Origin: Neoroseomonas marina | GTDB taxonomy: Bacteria; Pseudomonadota; Alphaproteobacteria; Acetobacterales; Acetobacteraceae | NCBI RefSeq assembly: GCF_012927745.1 | Contig: NZ_JABBKX010000001.1 | Coordinates: 992,001-1,056,000, forward strand | DNA: 64,000 bases | Direction: 5' to 3' | Shown here: positions 1 through 8,784 of the stretch, one piece after another | Layout of the letters: every line of letters begins with the position of its first letter | How positions within the stretch are numbered: the first letter of the stretch is position 1 | Position numbers and translations under genes: made by a program | The notes under the pieces: model-generated | Told to the model about the DNA's origin: nothing | Seen by the model: the letters and a program-made list of their open reading frames with translations, nothing else | The model's database searches: none

Positions 1-913
1 CGAGTTCGAGGTTGCGCTCGACGCCGGAGATATGGCGCTCCGCCTGGTCGACGGCGATCGACGCCCAGCGGATATGCGCGCCGAGTTCCCACCAGCGCAC
101 CCGGGCATCGTCCACGTCGCCGTAGCCCTCGTAGAGCGCCGCCCGCGGGCCGATGCCGCCGGCCTCCTGCGCATCGCTGCCGAAGCGCCAGCACTTCGCG
201 CAGAGCCAACCGAGATCCGCATGCGGATCGCCCCACAGCGAGAACTCCCAGTCGAGCACGGCCGTCACGCCCTGCTCGTCCAGCATGATGTTCCCGGTGC
301 GGAAATCGTTGTGGCAGAGCGTGACGGGCACCGGCGGCGGCGCGGTGCGCTCAAGGTGCCGCAGCCCCCATTCCAGCACCGGCCGCGGCGTGCGCTGGCG
401 ATCGAGCGCCGCCCGCTGGTCCGCGACGAAGGCACGGCAGGCGTCGACGGGCGGCTCGCCCAGGAAAGCGAGGTCCGACCGCGGCGGCCGGATGGTGTGG
501 ATGCGCGCGAGTTCCCGCCCCAGCGCGCGCACGCAGGCCTCGCGCCCGCCGCCCAGCGTCTCGCTCCTGACCACGCGATGCGCGGCGGCGGTGCCGGCGA
601 CGCGGCGCATGACGAAGAAGGGCGCGCCCGTCACGGCGGCGTCCTCGCAGAGGAAGAGCGGCTCGGGCACCGTCACGCCGGCGGCGAAGGCCGCGCGGAG
701 CAGCGCGAATTCCTGTGCGCGACCATGGCTGACCGCGAGCGTCGCCGCATTGTCCGTGCGCAGCACCCAGGCGCGGCCGTCGGAGACGTCCACCGCCCAG
801 TTCTGCTGGATGGCGCCGCCGGAGAGCAGCGCCATCTTCTCGATGACCAGCGCGGGATCGCCCGAGGCAGCGCGCAGCCAGGCGGTCAGGCGGGCGCGGC
901 GCGCCTCATCCAT
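1..913 (-). CDS. Phosphotransferase (APH/choline-kinase fold), partial
   Basis: An aminoglycoside-phosphotransferase-fold small-molecule kinase that runs off the left edge after about 304 residues. Visible are the N-lobe, the catalytic-loop motif CHNDFRTGNIM, and the metal-binding motif LDWEF shortly after it, in the usual order. The start ATG at 913 overlaps the last bases of the acyl-CoA dehydrogenase gene by 8 bp, so the two are translationally linked. This kinase type is fused to an acyl-CoA dehydrogenase in mammalian ACAD10/ACAD11, where the kinase phosphorylates a hydroxyacyl-CoA; the same role here is inferred from context. The substrate cannot be read from sequence. Confidence 0.88.
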   Translation of the reverse strand, partial: MDEARRARLTAWLRAASGDPALVIEKMALLSGGAIQQNWAVDVSDGRAWVLRTDNAATLAVSHGRAQEFALLRAAFAAGVTVPEPLFLCEDAAVTGAPFFVMRRVAGTAAAHRVVRSETLGGGREACVRALGRELARIHTIRPPRSDLAFLGEPPVDACRAFVADQRAALDRQRTPRPVLEWGLRHLERTAPPPVPVTLCHNDFRTGNIMLDEQGVTAVLDWEFSLWGDPHADLGWLCAKCWRFGSDAQEAGGIGPRAALYEGYGDVDDARVRWWELGAHIRWASIAVDQAERHISGVERNLEL

Positions 914-2117
914 GCCCGGCCTGGCCCCAGCGGAAGAAGCCGTCGCCCTCGGCGCGCAGCAGGTTCGCCAACACCATGCGGTGCACTTCCGAAGCCCCGT
1001 CCACCAGCCGCGCCTGGCGGGCGTAGCGGTAGATCCATTCGATGACGGTGTCCTTCGAATAGCCCCGCGCGCCGAGCAGCTGCAGCGCCGTGTCCACCGA
1101 CTTCTGCAGCGCGTCGGCGACCACGATCTTGGCCATCGACACCTCCTTGCGCGCGAAGGACCCCTGATCGAGCGCCCAGGCGGCACGCATGGTCAGCATG
1201 CGGCCGATCTCGATCTCCATCGCCGCCTGGCCGACCAGGCCCTGGACGCTTTCGCGGTCGATCAGCTTCACGCCGAAGGAATCCCGCACCTTGATGCGCT
1301 CCATCGCGATCTCGAGCGACCGCCGCGCCAGCCCCGTCCAGCGCATGCAATGCGTCAGCCGCGCGACGCCGAGGCGCATCTGCGTCAGCTTCAGCCCGTC
1401 GCCAACGCCGAGCAGCCGCTGTTCGTCCGGGATCTCGAGCCCGTCGAATTCGAGCTCGCAATGCCCGCCATGCTCCTCCGGGCCCATGATCGGGATGCGG
1501 CGCACGATGCGCCAGCCGGGGGATTCGGCGTCGAACAGGAAGGCGGAGAGACCTTTGCGCTCGTCGTCCGAGGTACGGGCGATCAGGATGAAGACCTTGG
1601 CGTTGCCGGCCCCGGTGATGAAGTGCTTGCGTCCCGTGATGCGCCAGCGGTCGTTGCCGACGCGCTCGGCCTTCGTATAGGTCAGGTTGGGGTCGGAGCC
1701 GCAGCCATCGGGCTCGGTCATCGCGAAGGCCGACTGCACCGCGCCGTCGACGACGGGCTTCAGCCAGCGCTCCTTCATCGCCTCGGGCAGCACCCTATCG
1801 AGGATCATCATGTTGCCGTCGTCGGGCGCGGCGGAATTGAACACCACGGGCCCGAAGATGGAGCGGTTCATCTCCTCGTAGCAGGCGGCCATGCCGATGC
1901 GCGGCAGTTCCATGCCGCCGAGGCACCTGGGCATCTGCAGCGCCCAGAGGCCCGCGGCCTTCGCCTCCCGCCGCATGTCGGTCAGCACATGCGGGGCGAT
2001 GTTCTCGTGCTCGTCATAGTTGGCGCGATCGGATTCCAGCGGGATCAGCCGTTCGTCCACGAAGCGGCGGATGCGCTGGCGGATCTCCTCGATCTCGGGC
2101 GGCAGGGTGAAGTCCAT
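906..2117 (-). CDS. Acyl-CoA dehydrogenase, ACAD10/11-like
   Basis: FAD-dependent acyl-CoA dehydrogenase of 403 aa, the normal length. The N-terminal helical domain starts MDFTLPPEIEEIRQ. The central FAD-contact motif FAMTEPDGCGSD is present, and the C-terminal helical domain carries the R-x-x-F-G-V type segment and QLLGARGYSKDT. Where classical medium-chain enzymes have the catalytic Glu (YEGT), this protein has VDGASEVH, the Asp-Gly pattern of the ACAD10/11-like branch. It sits between an SDR gene (12 bp upstream) and the kinase gene (8 bp overlap). Inferred role: elimination or dehydrogenation of a (phospho)hydroxyacyl-CoA. The exact substrate is unknown. Confidence 0.9.
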   Translation of the reverse strand: MDFTLPPEIEEIRQRIRRFVDERLIPLESDRANYDEHENIAPHVLTDMRREAKAAGLWALQMPRCLGGMELPRIGMAACYEEMNRSIFGPVVFNSAAPDDGNMMILDRVLPEAMKERWLKPVVDGAVQSAFAMTEPDGCGSDPNLTYTKAERVGNDRWRITGRKHFITGAGNAKVFILIARTSDDERKGLSAFLFDAESPGWRIVRRIPIMGPEEHGGHCELEFDGLEIPDEQRLLGVGDGLKLTQMRLGVARLTHCMRWTGLARRSLEIAMERIKVRDSFGVKLIDRESVQGLVGQAAMEIEIGRMLTMRAAWALDQGSFARKEVSMAKIVVADALQKSVDTALQLLGARGYSKDTVIEWIYRYARQARLVDGASEVHRMVLANLLRAEGDGFFRWGQAGHG

Positions 2118-2128
2118 GGCGCGTCGTC

Positions 2129-2896
2129 CTACAGCGGGTTGACCGAATGGCCGCCATCGACCGTCAGCGTCGCGCCCGTCATGTGGGCGCCGGCGGCGGA
2201 GGCGAGAAGCAGGAGCGGACCGGTCAGGTCCTCGGGGTTGCCGAGCCGGCGCTGCGGCACGCGGCGGATCATCGCCTGGCCGGGCTCGGAGGCGAAGTAG
2301 TCGCGGTTGATGTCGGTCGCGACATAGCCCGGCGCCAGCGCATTCACGCGGATGCCGTGGCGCGCCAGTTCCACCGCCATCTGCCGCGTCAACTGCAGCA
2401 GCCCGGCCTTGGCGGCGGTGTAGCCGGCCACCCCCGGGATCACGCGTTCGCCGAGCACCGAGGCGATGTTGACGATCGCCCCCGGCTGCTTGGCGGCAAC
2501 GAGGCGCTTCGCGGCCTCCTGTCCCACCAGGAAGCAACCGCGCAGGTTCACGGCCATGACGGCGTCCCAGTCCGCGGCCTCCTGCTGCAGGAAGGATTTC
2601 GTCACGGCGATCCCGGCATTGTTCACCAGGATGTCGCAGGGCCCGCCCAAGGCCGTTTCGGCGGCGTCGAAAGCGGCAGCGACATGCGCGGCATCGGTCA
2701 CGTCGAGCGTCACCGCGGCGGCGCGCGGCCCGAGTTCCGCGGCCAGCGCCGTGACGGCATCCGTGCGCCGCGCGGCGAGGGCCACCTGTGCCCCGGCGCC
2801 GTGCAGCACCCGCGCGAAATGCGCGCCCAGCACGCCCGACGCGCCGGTGATGAAGGCGCGCCGCCCGTCCAGCGAGAACAGCCCGGCAAGATCCAT
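2129..2896 (-). CDS. Short-chain dehydrogenase/reductase
   Basis: Classical SDR of 255 aa using NAD(P). It has the dinucleotide-binding motif TGASGVLG near residue 18, the NNAG structural motif (ILVNNAGIA), and the catalytic Ser-Tyr-Lys set (NIASVLG, then YTAAK). The C-terminal segment LTVDGGHSVNPL is typical of the family. It is the first gene of a minus-strand set with the acyl-CoA dehydrogenase and the kinase, so oxidation of a hydroxyacyl intermediate is a plausible job. The start is the ATG at 2896, matching the usual distance to the Gly-rich loop. Confidence 0.9.
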   Translation of the reverse strand: MDLAGLFSLDGRRAFITGASGVLGAHFARVLHGAGAQVALAARRTDAVTALAAELGPRAAAVTLDVTDAAHVAAAFDAAETALGGPCDILVNNAGIAVTKSFLQQEAADWDAVMAVNLRGCFLVGQEAAKRLVAAKQPGAIVNIASVLGERVIPGVAGYTAAKAGLLQLTRQMAVELARHGIRVNALAPGYVATDINRDYFASEPGQAMIRRVPQRRLGNPEDLTGPLLLLASAAGAHMTGATLTVDGGHSVNPL

Positions 2897-2986
2897 GGCG
2901 CTTCTCTCTCCCTCTCCTTGAGGGGTGCCACCCGTTGCGCCGCCCGGCAAGCCCCGCGATGCTCCCGACCAGGCTGGAGGACGGGG

Positions 2987-3736
2987 ATGAGCGGGACCAC
3001 CAAGGGCGTGCTGGTGACGGGCGCGCAGCAGGGTATCGGGGCGGCCGCCGCACGGGGCTTCGCCGCGGCGGGCTACGACGTCGCGGTGAACTGGCTCGAC
3101 GACCGCGCCGCGGCCGAGGCACTTGCCGCCGAGGTCGCCGCCCTCGGCCGCCGCGCCGTGCTGGTGCAGGGCGATGTCGGCACCGCCGCCGCCTGCGCCG
3201 CTCTGGTCGATGCCGCCGTCGCGGGCCTCGGCCGCATCGAGGTGCTGGTGAACAACGCCGGGATCTTCCCGCGCGTCCCCTTCCTCGAGATGACCGAGGC
3301 GGAATGGGATCGCGTGCTGGACGTGAATCTCAAGGGCAGCGCCTTCTGCGCCCAGGCGGCGGCACGGCACATGGTCGCCGCGGGCATTCGCGGAACGATC
3401 CTGAACCTCTCCTCCTCCGCGGTACGCGGCGCGGTGTTCGGGGTGCATTACTCGGCGACGAAGAACGGTGTTATCGGGCTGACGCGGTCCATGGCGCTGG
3501 CGCTCGCGCCGCACGGCATCCGGGTGAACGCCATCGCACCGGGCCTGACGGATACGGCCCAGCCGCGCCACGGCAATTCCGAAGCCGAACTGGCCGAGAT
3601 GGCCAAGGCCTTGCCCCTCGGCCGCATGGGCCGGCCGGAGGAGATCGCCGGGCTGATGACCTGGCTCGCCTCGGATGCCGGGGCCTGGGTGACCGGGCAG
3701 GTCTATCACATCAACGGTGGCGCCTACATGGCCTGA
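2987..3736 (+). CDS. Short-chain dehydrogenase/reductase (FabG-like)
   Basis: Classical SDR of 249 aa, divergently transcribed from the neighbouring SDR. It has the cofactor loop TGAQQGIG, VNNAGIFP, the catalytic Ser in LNLSSSAV and YSATK as the Tyr-x-x-x-Lys pair, and a C-terminal YHINGGAYMA. The start ATG has a GGAGG Shine-Dalgarno sequence 6 bases upstream (2976-2980). The 90 bp to the upstream SDR must hold both promoters. Substrate is unknown; the family covers 3-oxoacyl-ACP reductases, sugar and polyol dehydrogenases. Confidence 0.9.
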   Translation: MSGTTKGVLVTGAQQGIGAAAARGFAAAGYDVAVNWLDDRAAAEALAAEVAALGRRAVLVQGDVGTAAACAALVDAAVAGLGRIEVLVNNAGIFPRVPFLEMTEAEWDRVLDVNLKGSAFCAQAAARHMVAAGIRGTILNLSSSAVRGAVFGVHYSATKNGVIGLTRSMALALAPHGIRVNAIAPGLTDTAQPRHGNSEAELAEMAKALPLGRMGRPEEIAGLMTWLASDAGAWVTGQVYHINGGAYMA

Positions 3737-3793
3737 CCGCTGGACCGGCGGGCCGTGGCGCGGCAGCATTCATGCGCAGTCACGGAGGTTCCG

Positions 3794-4114
3794 ATGCGGA
3801 TCGCGGCGGGTCTGGTGCTTCTCGGTCTCGGGGCGACGACACCGGCCCTGGCGCAGACCGAGCCCGGGGACGCGCGGGCCGGGCAGCGCCTGGCGACGAC
3901 CTGGTGTGCCAATTGCCACCAGATCGCGACGGGAGGCCCTGGCTCGGCGAACGATGCCGCGCCGTCCTTCCCGGCGATCGCGGGCATGGTCTCCACCACC
4001 TCGATGTCGCTGCGCGTCTTCCTGCAGTCGCCGCACGGGAACATGCCGGACTACCGCCTGTCGCGGGAACAGATCGACGACGTGGTGGCCTACATCCTGT
4101 CCCTGCGCCGCTGA
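3794..4114 (+). CDS. Small periplasmic c-type cytochrome
   Basis: Class I c-type cytochrome of 106 aa. An N-terminal signal peptide ends in ALA-Q at about residue 20. The haem-binding motif CANCH is at residues 38-42, and Met84 in GNMPDYRLS is the probable distal ligand. The protein ends right after the helix that closes the fold (VVAYILSLRR). The start at 3794 is preferred over in-frame alternatives upstream because GGAGG lies just upstream and the signal peptide then has a normal length. It probably accepts electrons from a periplasmic dehydrogenase; the partner is not evident nearby. Confidence 0.9.
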   Translation: MRIAAGLVLLGLGATTPALAQTEPGDARAGQRLATTWCANCHQIATGGPGSANDAAPSFPAIAGMVSTTSMSLRVFLQSPHGNMPDYRLSREQIDDVVAYILSLRR

Positions 4115-4181
4115 CCCTCCGTCTGGCGCATCACGGCGAGCCGCGCTACCCAGGGCGCGGTTCGCAAAGGGGAAACGCCAG

Positions 4182-5243
4182 GTGTCCGCAGCCAGTGATC
4201 GCTTCCGTCTCGCCTATCTGATCCGGGTGCCGCACCCGACCTTCCTCGAGACGGCCGCGAAGGATCCCGCGCTCGAGGTCGTGCGGATGACCCTCGACGA
4301 CGGCGAGGAAGCGGCGCTCAAGATTCTCGAGACCTGCCAGGGCTACTATGTGAAGGCCTCGCGCGACGAGTTGCCGAAGCCCTTCCATGTGAACGACGCG
4401 CTGCTGGCGCGACTGCCGAACCTGCTGATGGCCGCCTCCCAGGGCGCGGGCTACGACACCATCGACCCCGGCGCCTGCACGCGGGCCGGCGTGCTGCTGG
4501 TCAACCAGGCCGGCGGCAATGCGGAAGCCGTGGCGGAACACGCCGTCGGCATGATGCTCGCGCTTCTGAAGCGCTTCCCCGAATGCCACGCCGCGATGCG
4601 CGAAGGCCGCGCGCACAAGCGCGAGGAATTCATGGGCCGCAACCTCTACGGCAAGACGGTCGGCCTGGTCGGCATCGGCAATGTCGGCACGCGCACTGCG
4701 GCGATCCTCAACGCGGCCTTTCATTGCCGCGTGCTCGCCTACGATCCCTATGTCGACGCCGCGACGGTGTCCGACCGCGGGGCGGAGAAGATCGACAGCC
4801 TGCGCGAGCTCTGCGCGCAGTCCGACATCGTCTCCCTGCACTGCCCGCTGACGCCCGAGAGCCGTGCGATGATGGCCGCGGATTCCTTCGCGGCGATGAA
4901 GCCGGGCTCGGTGCTGGTGACGACCGCGCGCGGGTCGATCCATGACGAGGGCGCGCTGCTCGCCGCCCTGCAGAAGGGTCACATCGCGGCCGCCGGCCTC
5001 GACGTGTGGGAACAGGAGCCGCCGCCGAAGGATCATCCGCTGCTCTCCCACCCCGCGGTGATCTGCACCCAGCATACCGCCGGCGTGACGCATGAAAGCC
5101 GCGCGATGATCACGCGCATCGCGGCCGAGGCTTTCTCCTCCTTCGCCGCCGGCCGTTTCCCGCCGCGCATCATCAACCCCGAGGTCAAGGCGCGCGTGGC
5201 GGAACGCTACAAGGCCGCGCTGGGCCGCCCGATCACGGACTGA
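4182..5243 (+). CDS. D-2-hydroxyacid dehydrogenase
   Basis: NAD(P)-dependent D-isomer-specific 2-hydroxyacid dehydrogenase of 353 aa. The Rossmann motif GLVGIGNVG is at about 161-169. The catalytic triad is visible: Arg250 (TTARGS), Glu277 (DVWEQEPP) and His298 (CTQHTAG). The GTG start at 4182 follows an AAGGGGA sequence and gives a normal N-terminus; no ATG fits better. It reduces or oxidises a 2-keto/2-hydroxy acid such as glyoxylate, hydroxypyruvate or a phosphoglycerate-like compound. The neighbouring MFS carrier may move the substrate (inference). Confidence 0.9.
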   Translation: MSAASDRFRLAYLIRVPHPTFLETAAKDPALEVVRMTLDDGEEAALKILETCQGYYVKASRDELPKPFHVNDALLARLPNLLMAASQGAGYDTIDPGACTRAGVLLVNQAGGNAEAVAEHAVGMMLALLKRFPECHAAMREGRAHKREEFMGRNLYGKTVGLVGIGNVGTRTAAILNAAFHCRVLAYDPYVDAATVSDRGAEKIDSLRELCAQSDIVSLHCPLTPESRAMMAADSFAAMKPGSVLVTTARGSIHDEGALLAALQKGHIAAAGLDVWEQEPPPKDHPLLSHPAVICTQHTAGVTHESRAMITRIAAEAFSSFAAGRFPPRIINPEVKARVAERYKAALGRPITD

Positions 5244-5295
5244 TCGGGCGCTTGTCCGGCTTGGCGGCGGCACGCCGCGGCGGGAGGATGGCGCG

Positions 5296-6450
5296 ATGAC
5301 CGCCACCGCCAACCGCGCGCTCACCGTCGCCGTGCTGGGGACGACGCAGACCCTCTCCTGGGGGTCGTCCTATTATCTCCCCGCCATCCTCGCGACGCCG
5401 ATCGCGACCGAGTTCGGCATCAGCCGCGCGACGGTCTTCGGCATCTTCTCCGTCGCGCTGCTGCTGACGGCGTTGCTTGGCCCCGCCGCGGGCCGGGCGA
5501 TCGACACGCGCGGCGGGCGGGACGTACTCGCCGTTTCGAACCTGGTCTTCGCCGCGGGGCTCGCATTGATGGGCTTCGCGCCGGGGCCGGTCGTCTTTGG
5601 CCTCGCCTGGGCCGTGCTGGGCGTCGCGATGGCGATGGGCCTGTACGACGCGGCCTTCGCAACACTGGCCGGGCTCTACGGCAAGGACGCGCGCAACAGC
5701 ATCACCGGCATCACCCTGATCGCAGGCTTCGCGAGCACGGTGGGGTGGCCGCTGACCGCGCTGATGGATGCCGAATGGGGCTGGCGCGGGGCCTGCTACG
5801 GCTGGGCCGTGCTGCATGTGCTGCTCGGCCTGCCGCTGAACCGGTTGCTGATCCCGCGCGTCCCGCCGCCGGAACGCGCCGCCACCGTCACCGCGGCGGC
5901 CGGACCGCCGCCGCGGATGGCGGACATGGCTCTGCTCGCCTTCGTGCTCGCGACGGCGGGCTTCAGCGCCTCGGCGCTCGGGGCTCATCTGCCGGGGCTG
6001 CTCCAGGCGGCGGGGACGACGGCGGCGGCGGCGGTGGCGGCCGGCACGCTGCTCGGCCCCGCGCAGGTGGGCGCGCGGATCCTCGAATTCGGCTTCCTGC
6101 GGAAAATCAGCCCCCTGGTGTCGGCGCGCATCGCCGCGTCGGCCCATCCGATCGCGGTGGCCGTGCTGCTGGCCGGCGGAGCGCCGATGGCGGCGGTCTT
6201 CGTGCTGATCCACGGCGCGGGCAACGGGATGCTGACGATCACGCGCGGCACCTTGCCGCTCGCCCTGTTCGGCCCGGTCGGGTACGGGCAACGGCAGGGG
6301 TTCATCACGGCACCGGCGCGCGCCTCGCAGGCCTTCGCACCGTACTTCTTCGGGCTGCTGGTGGATGCCTATGGCGCGCAGTCGCTGCTGCTCACGGCGG
6401 GGCTGGGCCTTGCCGCCGTGGCGGCGCTGTTCGTCTTGCGGGCCCGCTGA
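5296..6450 (+). CDS. MFS transporter
   Basis: Major facilitator superfamily membrane protein of 384 aa. It is almost entirely hydrophobic, with about 12 predicted helices in two halves. A loop motif GRAIDTRGGRDV after helix 2 matches the family's G-x-x-x-D-R/K-x-G-R-R signature position. It lies 52 bp downstream of the 2-hydroxyacid dehydrogenase gene on the same strand, so co-transcription and carriage of an organic acid are plausible but unproven. It ends 6 bp from the convergent peptidase gene. Confidence 0.87.
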   Translation: MTATANRALTVAVLGTTQTLSWGSSYYLPAILATPIATEFGISRATVFGIFSVALLLTALLGPAAGRAIDTRGGRDVLAVSNLVFAAGLALMGFAPGPVVFGLAWAVLGVAMAMGLYDAAFATLAGLYGKDARNSITGITLIAGFASTVGWPLTALMDAEWGWRGACYGWAVLHVLLGLPLNRLLIPRVPPPERAATVTAAAGPPPRMADMALLAFVLATAGFSASALGAHLPGLLQAAGTTAAAAVAAGTLLGPAQVGARILEFGFLRKISPLVSARIAASAHPIAVAVLLAGGAPMAAVFVLIHGAGNGMLTITRGTLPLALFGPVGYGQRQGFITAPARASQAFAPYFFGLLVDAYGAQSLLLTAGLGLAAVAALFVLRAR

Positions 6451-6456
6451 CGGCCG

Positions 6457-7203
6457 TTACTCGGGCAGCGTCTCGACGAAATACTCGTAGTTGTCGGCAT
6501 TCTCGGCGGCGCGGGCGGAATTCTCCTTGGCCAGCCGCATCGCCCCGTTCGGGCGATAGGCGTGGTCGCGCGTATTCGCCGCGATGTGCGATCCTTCGTG
6601 CACCAGGATTCCCCAGCGGGAATCGGTGCCATCCATCCGCGCGCGGAAGAAGGGCGGGCAGACGCCAAGCACGAGATCGCGTTCCCGGGCATAGGCGAAG
6701 CGTCCGCCGGGACAGGCATCGGGATCGTTGCAGCGGATATCGAGAGCCGACACGTCGGCGAGCCGCGCGGCGGTCAGCTCCAGCGTCATGCGGATGACCT
6801 TGGGCGAGGCATCGCCGAACCACCGGCGGACATGCGCATGGTCAGGCTGCTCGCGCACCATGCGCAGGGCTGCGGCAAGCCGTGGGCGCGCGGCGGCCAG
6901 CGCCTCGTCGATCGCGGCGCGATGCTCCGGCGTGCAGACGGGGCCGGGAATGTCGGCCAGGCCACGCTCGAGGGGTGGCGGCTTCTCGGTCGGCGCCTCC
7001 ACCTGGAGAACCTGGCGAGGCGGCTCGAGCGCGGGGGGCTTGGACGTCGGCAGGTCGGCCTGAGCCGCCGGGGGATTGGCGTCGTGCGGAGGCTGCCCGG
7101 TCGGTACGTCCGCCAGGGCCGGCACCGCCAGGATCAACAGGCCGATGGCGGGAAGACTCCGCGATCCTCGCGGGAAGATGTGCGTCATTCGCATGGTCGG
7201 CAT
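6457..7203 (-). CDS. Secreted M35-type (aspzincin) metallopeptidase, copy 1
   Basis: Predicted exported zinc endopeptidase of the deuterolysin/lysine-specific endopeptidase class. The N-terminus has a signal peptide ending at ALA near residue 32, followed by a Pro-rich linker of about 60 residues. The zinc motif HEGSH occupies 202-206, with Asp213 (TRDHAY) as likely third ligand. The segment ARAAENADNYEYF is the conserved tail of the M35 lysine-endopeptidase domain. His-to-Asp spacing is 7 residues, shorter than the 9 in the fungal prototype (from memory). It is a diverged tandem copy of the next gene (about 7316-8065). The start could also be the Met codons at 7194 or 7188. Confidence 0.78.
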   Translation of the reverse strand: MPTMRMTHIFPRGSRSLPAIGLLILAVPALADVPTGQPPHDANPPAAQADLPTSKPPALEPPRQVLQVEAPTEKPPPLERGLADIPGPVCTPEHRAAIDEALAAARPRLAAALRMVREQPDHAHVRRWFGDASPKVIRMTLELTAARLADVSALDIRCNDPDACPGGRFAYARERDLVLGVCPPFFRARMDGTDSRWGILVHEGSHIAANTRDHAYRPNGAMRLAKENSARAAENADNYEYFVETLPE

Positions 7204-7315
7204 CCAACCAAGCACGTCGCGCGCCCGCGCGCCATGAACCACTGCACGGCGCGTCGGCGGGTCGCAGCCAGGCCTTCCAGCAATTCGCTGCGGGAGCGTT
7301 CGCACGCCGGGGCGA

Positions 7316-8065
7316 TCAAAATCGCGGCAGGGTCTCGACGAAGTAGCGGTAGTTGTCCGCATTCTCCGCGGCCCGCATCCCGTTCTGTCGCGCCAGGGCG
7401 AGGCTGTCGTCGCGGCCATAGGCATGGTCGCGGGTCTCGGCAGCGACATGCGATGCCTCATGGATCAGGATTCCCCAGCGCGTGCCGGTGCCGTCCATGG
7501 TCGCGCGGAAGAATGGCGGGCAGACGCCGATGACCTGGCCCTCATCGACCCGGTAGCTGACGGCAGGTCGCCCCTGCGCGTCGCGGAGGACCCGCGACAT
7601 CACCTGCACATAGGCGCCGACCCTGGCGCCGCAGCGGGCGGGATCGTTGCAGTGGATCTCGAATCCGGCCGTATTCGCCAGCCGCGTCGAGGTCCGCTGC
7701 AGCCTGCCAAGGACCAGTTGCGGCGAGGCCGCGCCGAACCATTCCCGGACATGGGGATGCCCCGGATCGTCGCGGACCAGACGCACCGCGGCGACAAGCC
7801 GCGTGCGAGCCTCGACCAGCGCCGCGTTGAACACCGGGATCTGCTGGATGGTGCAGGCGGGTCCCGGCACGTCGGCCAGCGCGGCCGGTACCGACGCCAC
7901 GGGTCCGCCCGCTTGCGGCCTGACCTGCGGGATGCCGCCCAAGGCCTGCGGCTTCGTGGCCGGCGCCTCCGCCCCGGCAGGCGACGCGAGGCACAGCACG
8001 GTCGCCGCGGCGCACGACCACAGCCAGCCTGTGGCGATCGCCATGCGGGCCGGGCCGCGGCGCAT
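7316..8065 (-). CDS. Secreted M35-type (aspzincin) metallopeptidase, copy 2
   Basis: Predicted exported zinc peptidase of 249 aa, paralogous to the adjacent copy: both share DVPGPxC, IxCNDPxxC, GVCPPFFRAxMDGT, the zinc motif and the ENADNYxYFVETLP tail. It has a signal peptide (ASPAGA) with a basic start. HEASH lies at 202-206 and Asp213 in TRDHAYG. Four Cys suggest periplasmic disulfides. Its ATG overlaps the TGA of the Crp-family gene (TGATG), so it is translationally coupled to that regulator and to the cyclase-like gene before it. The link to a signalling operon is the notable point; the protein target is unknown. Confidence 0.8.
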   Translation of the reverse strand: MRRGPARMAIATGWLWSCAAATVLCLASPAGAEAPATKPQALGGIPQVRPQAGGPVASVPAALADVPGPACTIQQIPVFNAALVEARTRLVAAVRLVRDDPGHPHVREWFGAASPQLVLGRLQRTSTRLANTAGFEIHCNDPARCGARVGAYVQVMSRVLRDAQGRPAVSYRVDEGQVIGVCPPFFRATMDGTGTRWGILIHEASHVAAETRDHAYGRDDSLALARQNGMRAAENADNYRYFVETLPRF

Positions 8066-8784
8066 CAGGCGCCGTCGCGCGGCCCGGCCGCCACGGCCGC
8101 GAGCCGTGCCTCGTCGAGCACGAACAGGAACGCCTTCTCAGTGTCGTAGGAGACGAGGTTCGACGCCCGCCAGGCGTTCAGGATCGAGATGATGCTGCGC
8201 GTCGTCGCCCCCAGCAGGTCAGCCAGGTCCCCCTGCCGGAACCGCGCCGCGAGCCGCGTTCCCTTGTCCGTCTTCACGCTGTCCGCCTTGAGCAGGTACA
8301 TCACCTGGCGCGCCAGCCGGACCTCCAGCGGCGCGAAGGTCGCGTCCTGCAGCAGCCCGAAGGTCCGCCGGAGCCGCGACGACAGCAGCCGGGCGAGCGC
8401 GAGGCCGAGCGCGGGCTCGCTCTCCGCCGCCTCCAGGAAGGCGACGGCCGGGATACGGACGAGTTTCACCTCGCCGATCACCACCGCGTCGGCGCTGCGC
8501 GGCGCCCCGTCCAGCACCCCGATTTCCCCGAAGATGTCTCCGGCGCGGAAGACCTCGACCATCAGGCGCTTGGCCGCATTGTCCGGCGCCCCGACGCGCA
8601 CGCGCCCGCGGCCCTCGAGGACGGCATAGATCGCATCGGACGGATCGCCCTGGCCGAACAGGGGCGCTCCGTCCGCCGGCGCGATCCGACGGGCGCCCTC
8701 GGCCAGGCGTGCCAGCGCCGTCGCCGGCAGCGACTGGAACAGGTCGATGCGGCCGAGATCCTCCGCCAGACGCGTATCGCTCAT
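8065..8784 (-). CDS. Crp/Fnr-family transcription regulator
   Basis: A 239-aa cyclic-nucleotide-binding regulator. The N-terminal cNMP-binding beta-roll carries an intact phosphate-binding cassette: FGEIGVLDGAPRSADAV has the Gly-Glu and Arg-Ser pairs used by CRP to hold cAMP. A dimerisation helix follows, and the C-terminal winged helix has LADLLGATTRSIISILN as recognition helix. No Cys cluster for an FNR iron-sulfur centre is present. It overlaps the upstream cyclase-like gene by ATGA and the downstream peptidase gene by TGATG. The arrangement makes it the likely receptor for whatever nucleotide the upstream protein makes or senses (inference). Confidence 0.9.
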   Translation of the reverse strand: MSDTRLAEDLGRIDLFQSLPATALARLAEGARRIAPADGAPLFGQGDPSDAIYAVLEGRGRVRVGAPDNAAKRLMVEVFRAGDIFGEIGVLDGAPRSADAVVIGEVKLVRIPAVAFLEAAESEPALGLALARLLSSRLRRTFGLLQDATFAPLEVRLARQVMYLLKADSVKTDKGTRLAARFRQGDLADLLGATTRSIISILNAWRASNLVSYDTEKAFLFVLDEARLAAVAAGPRDGA

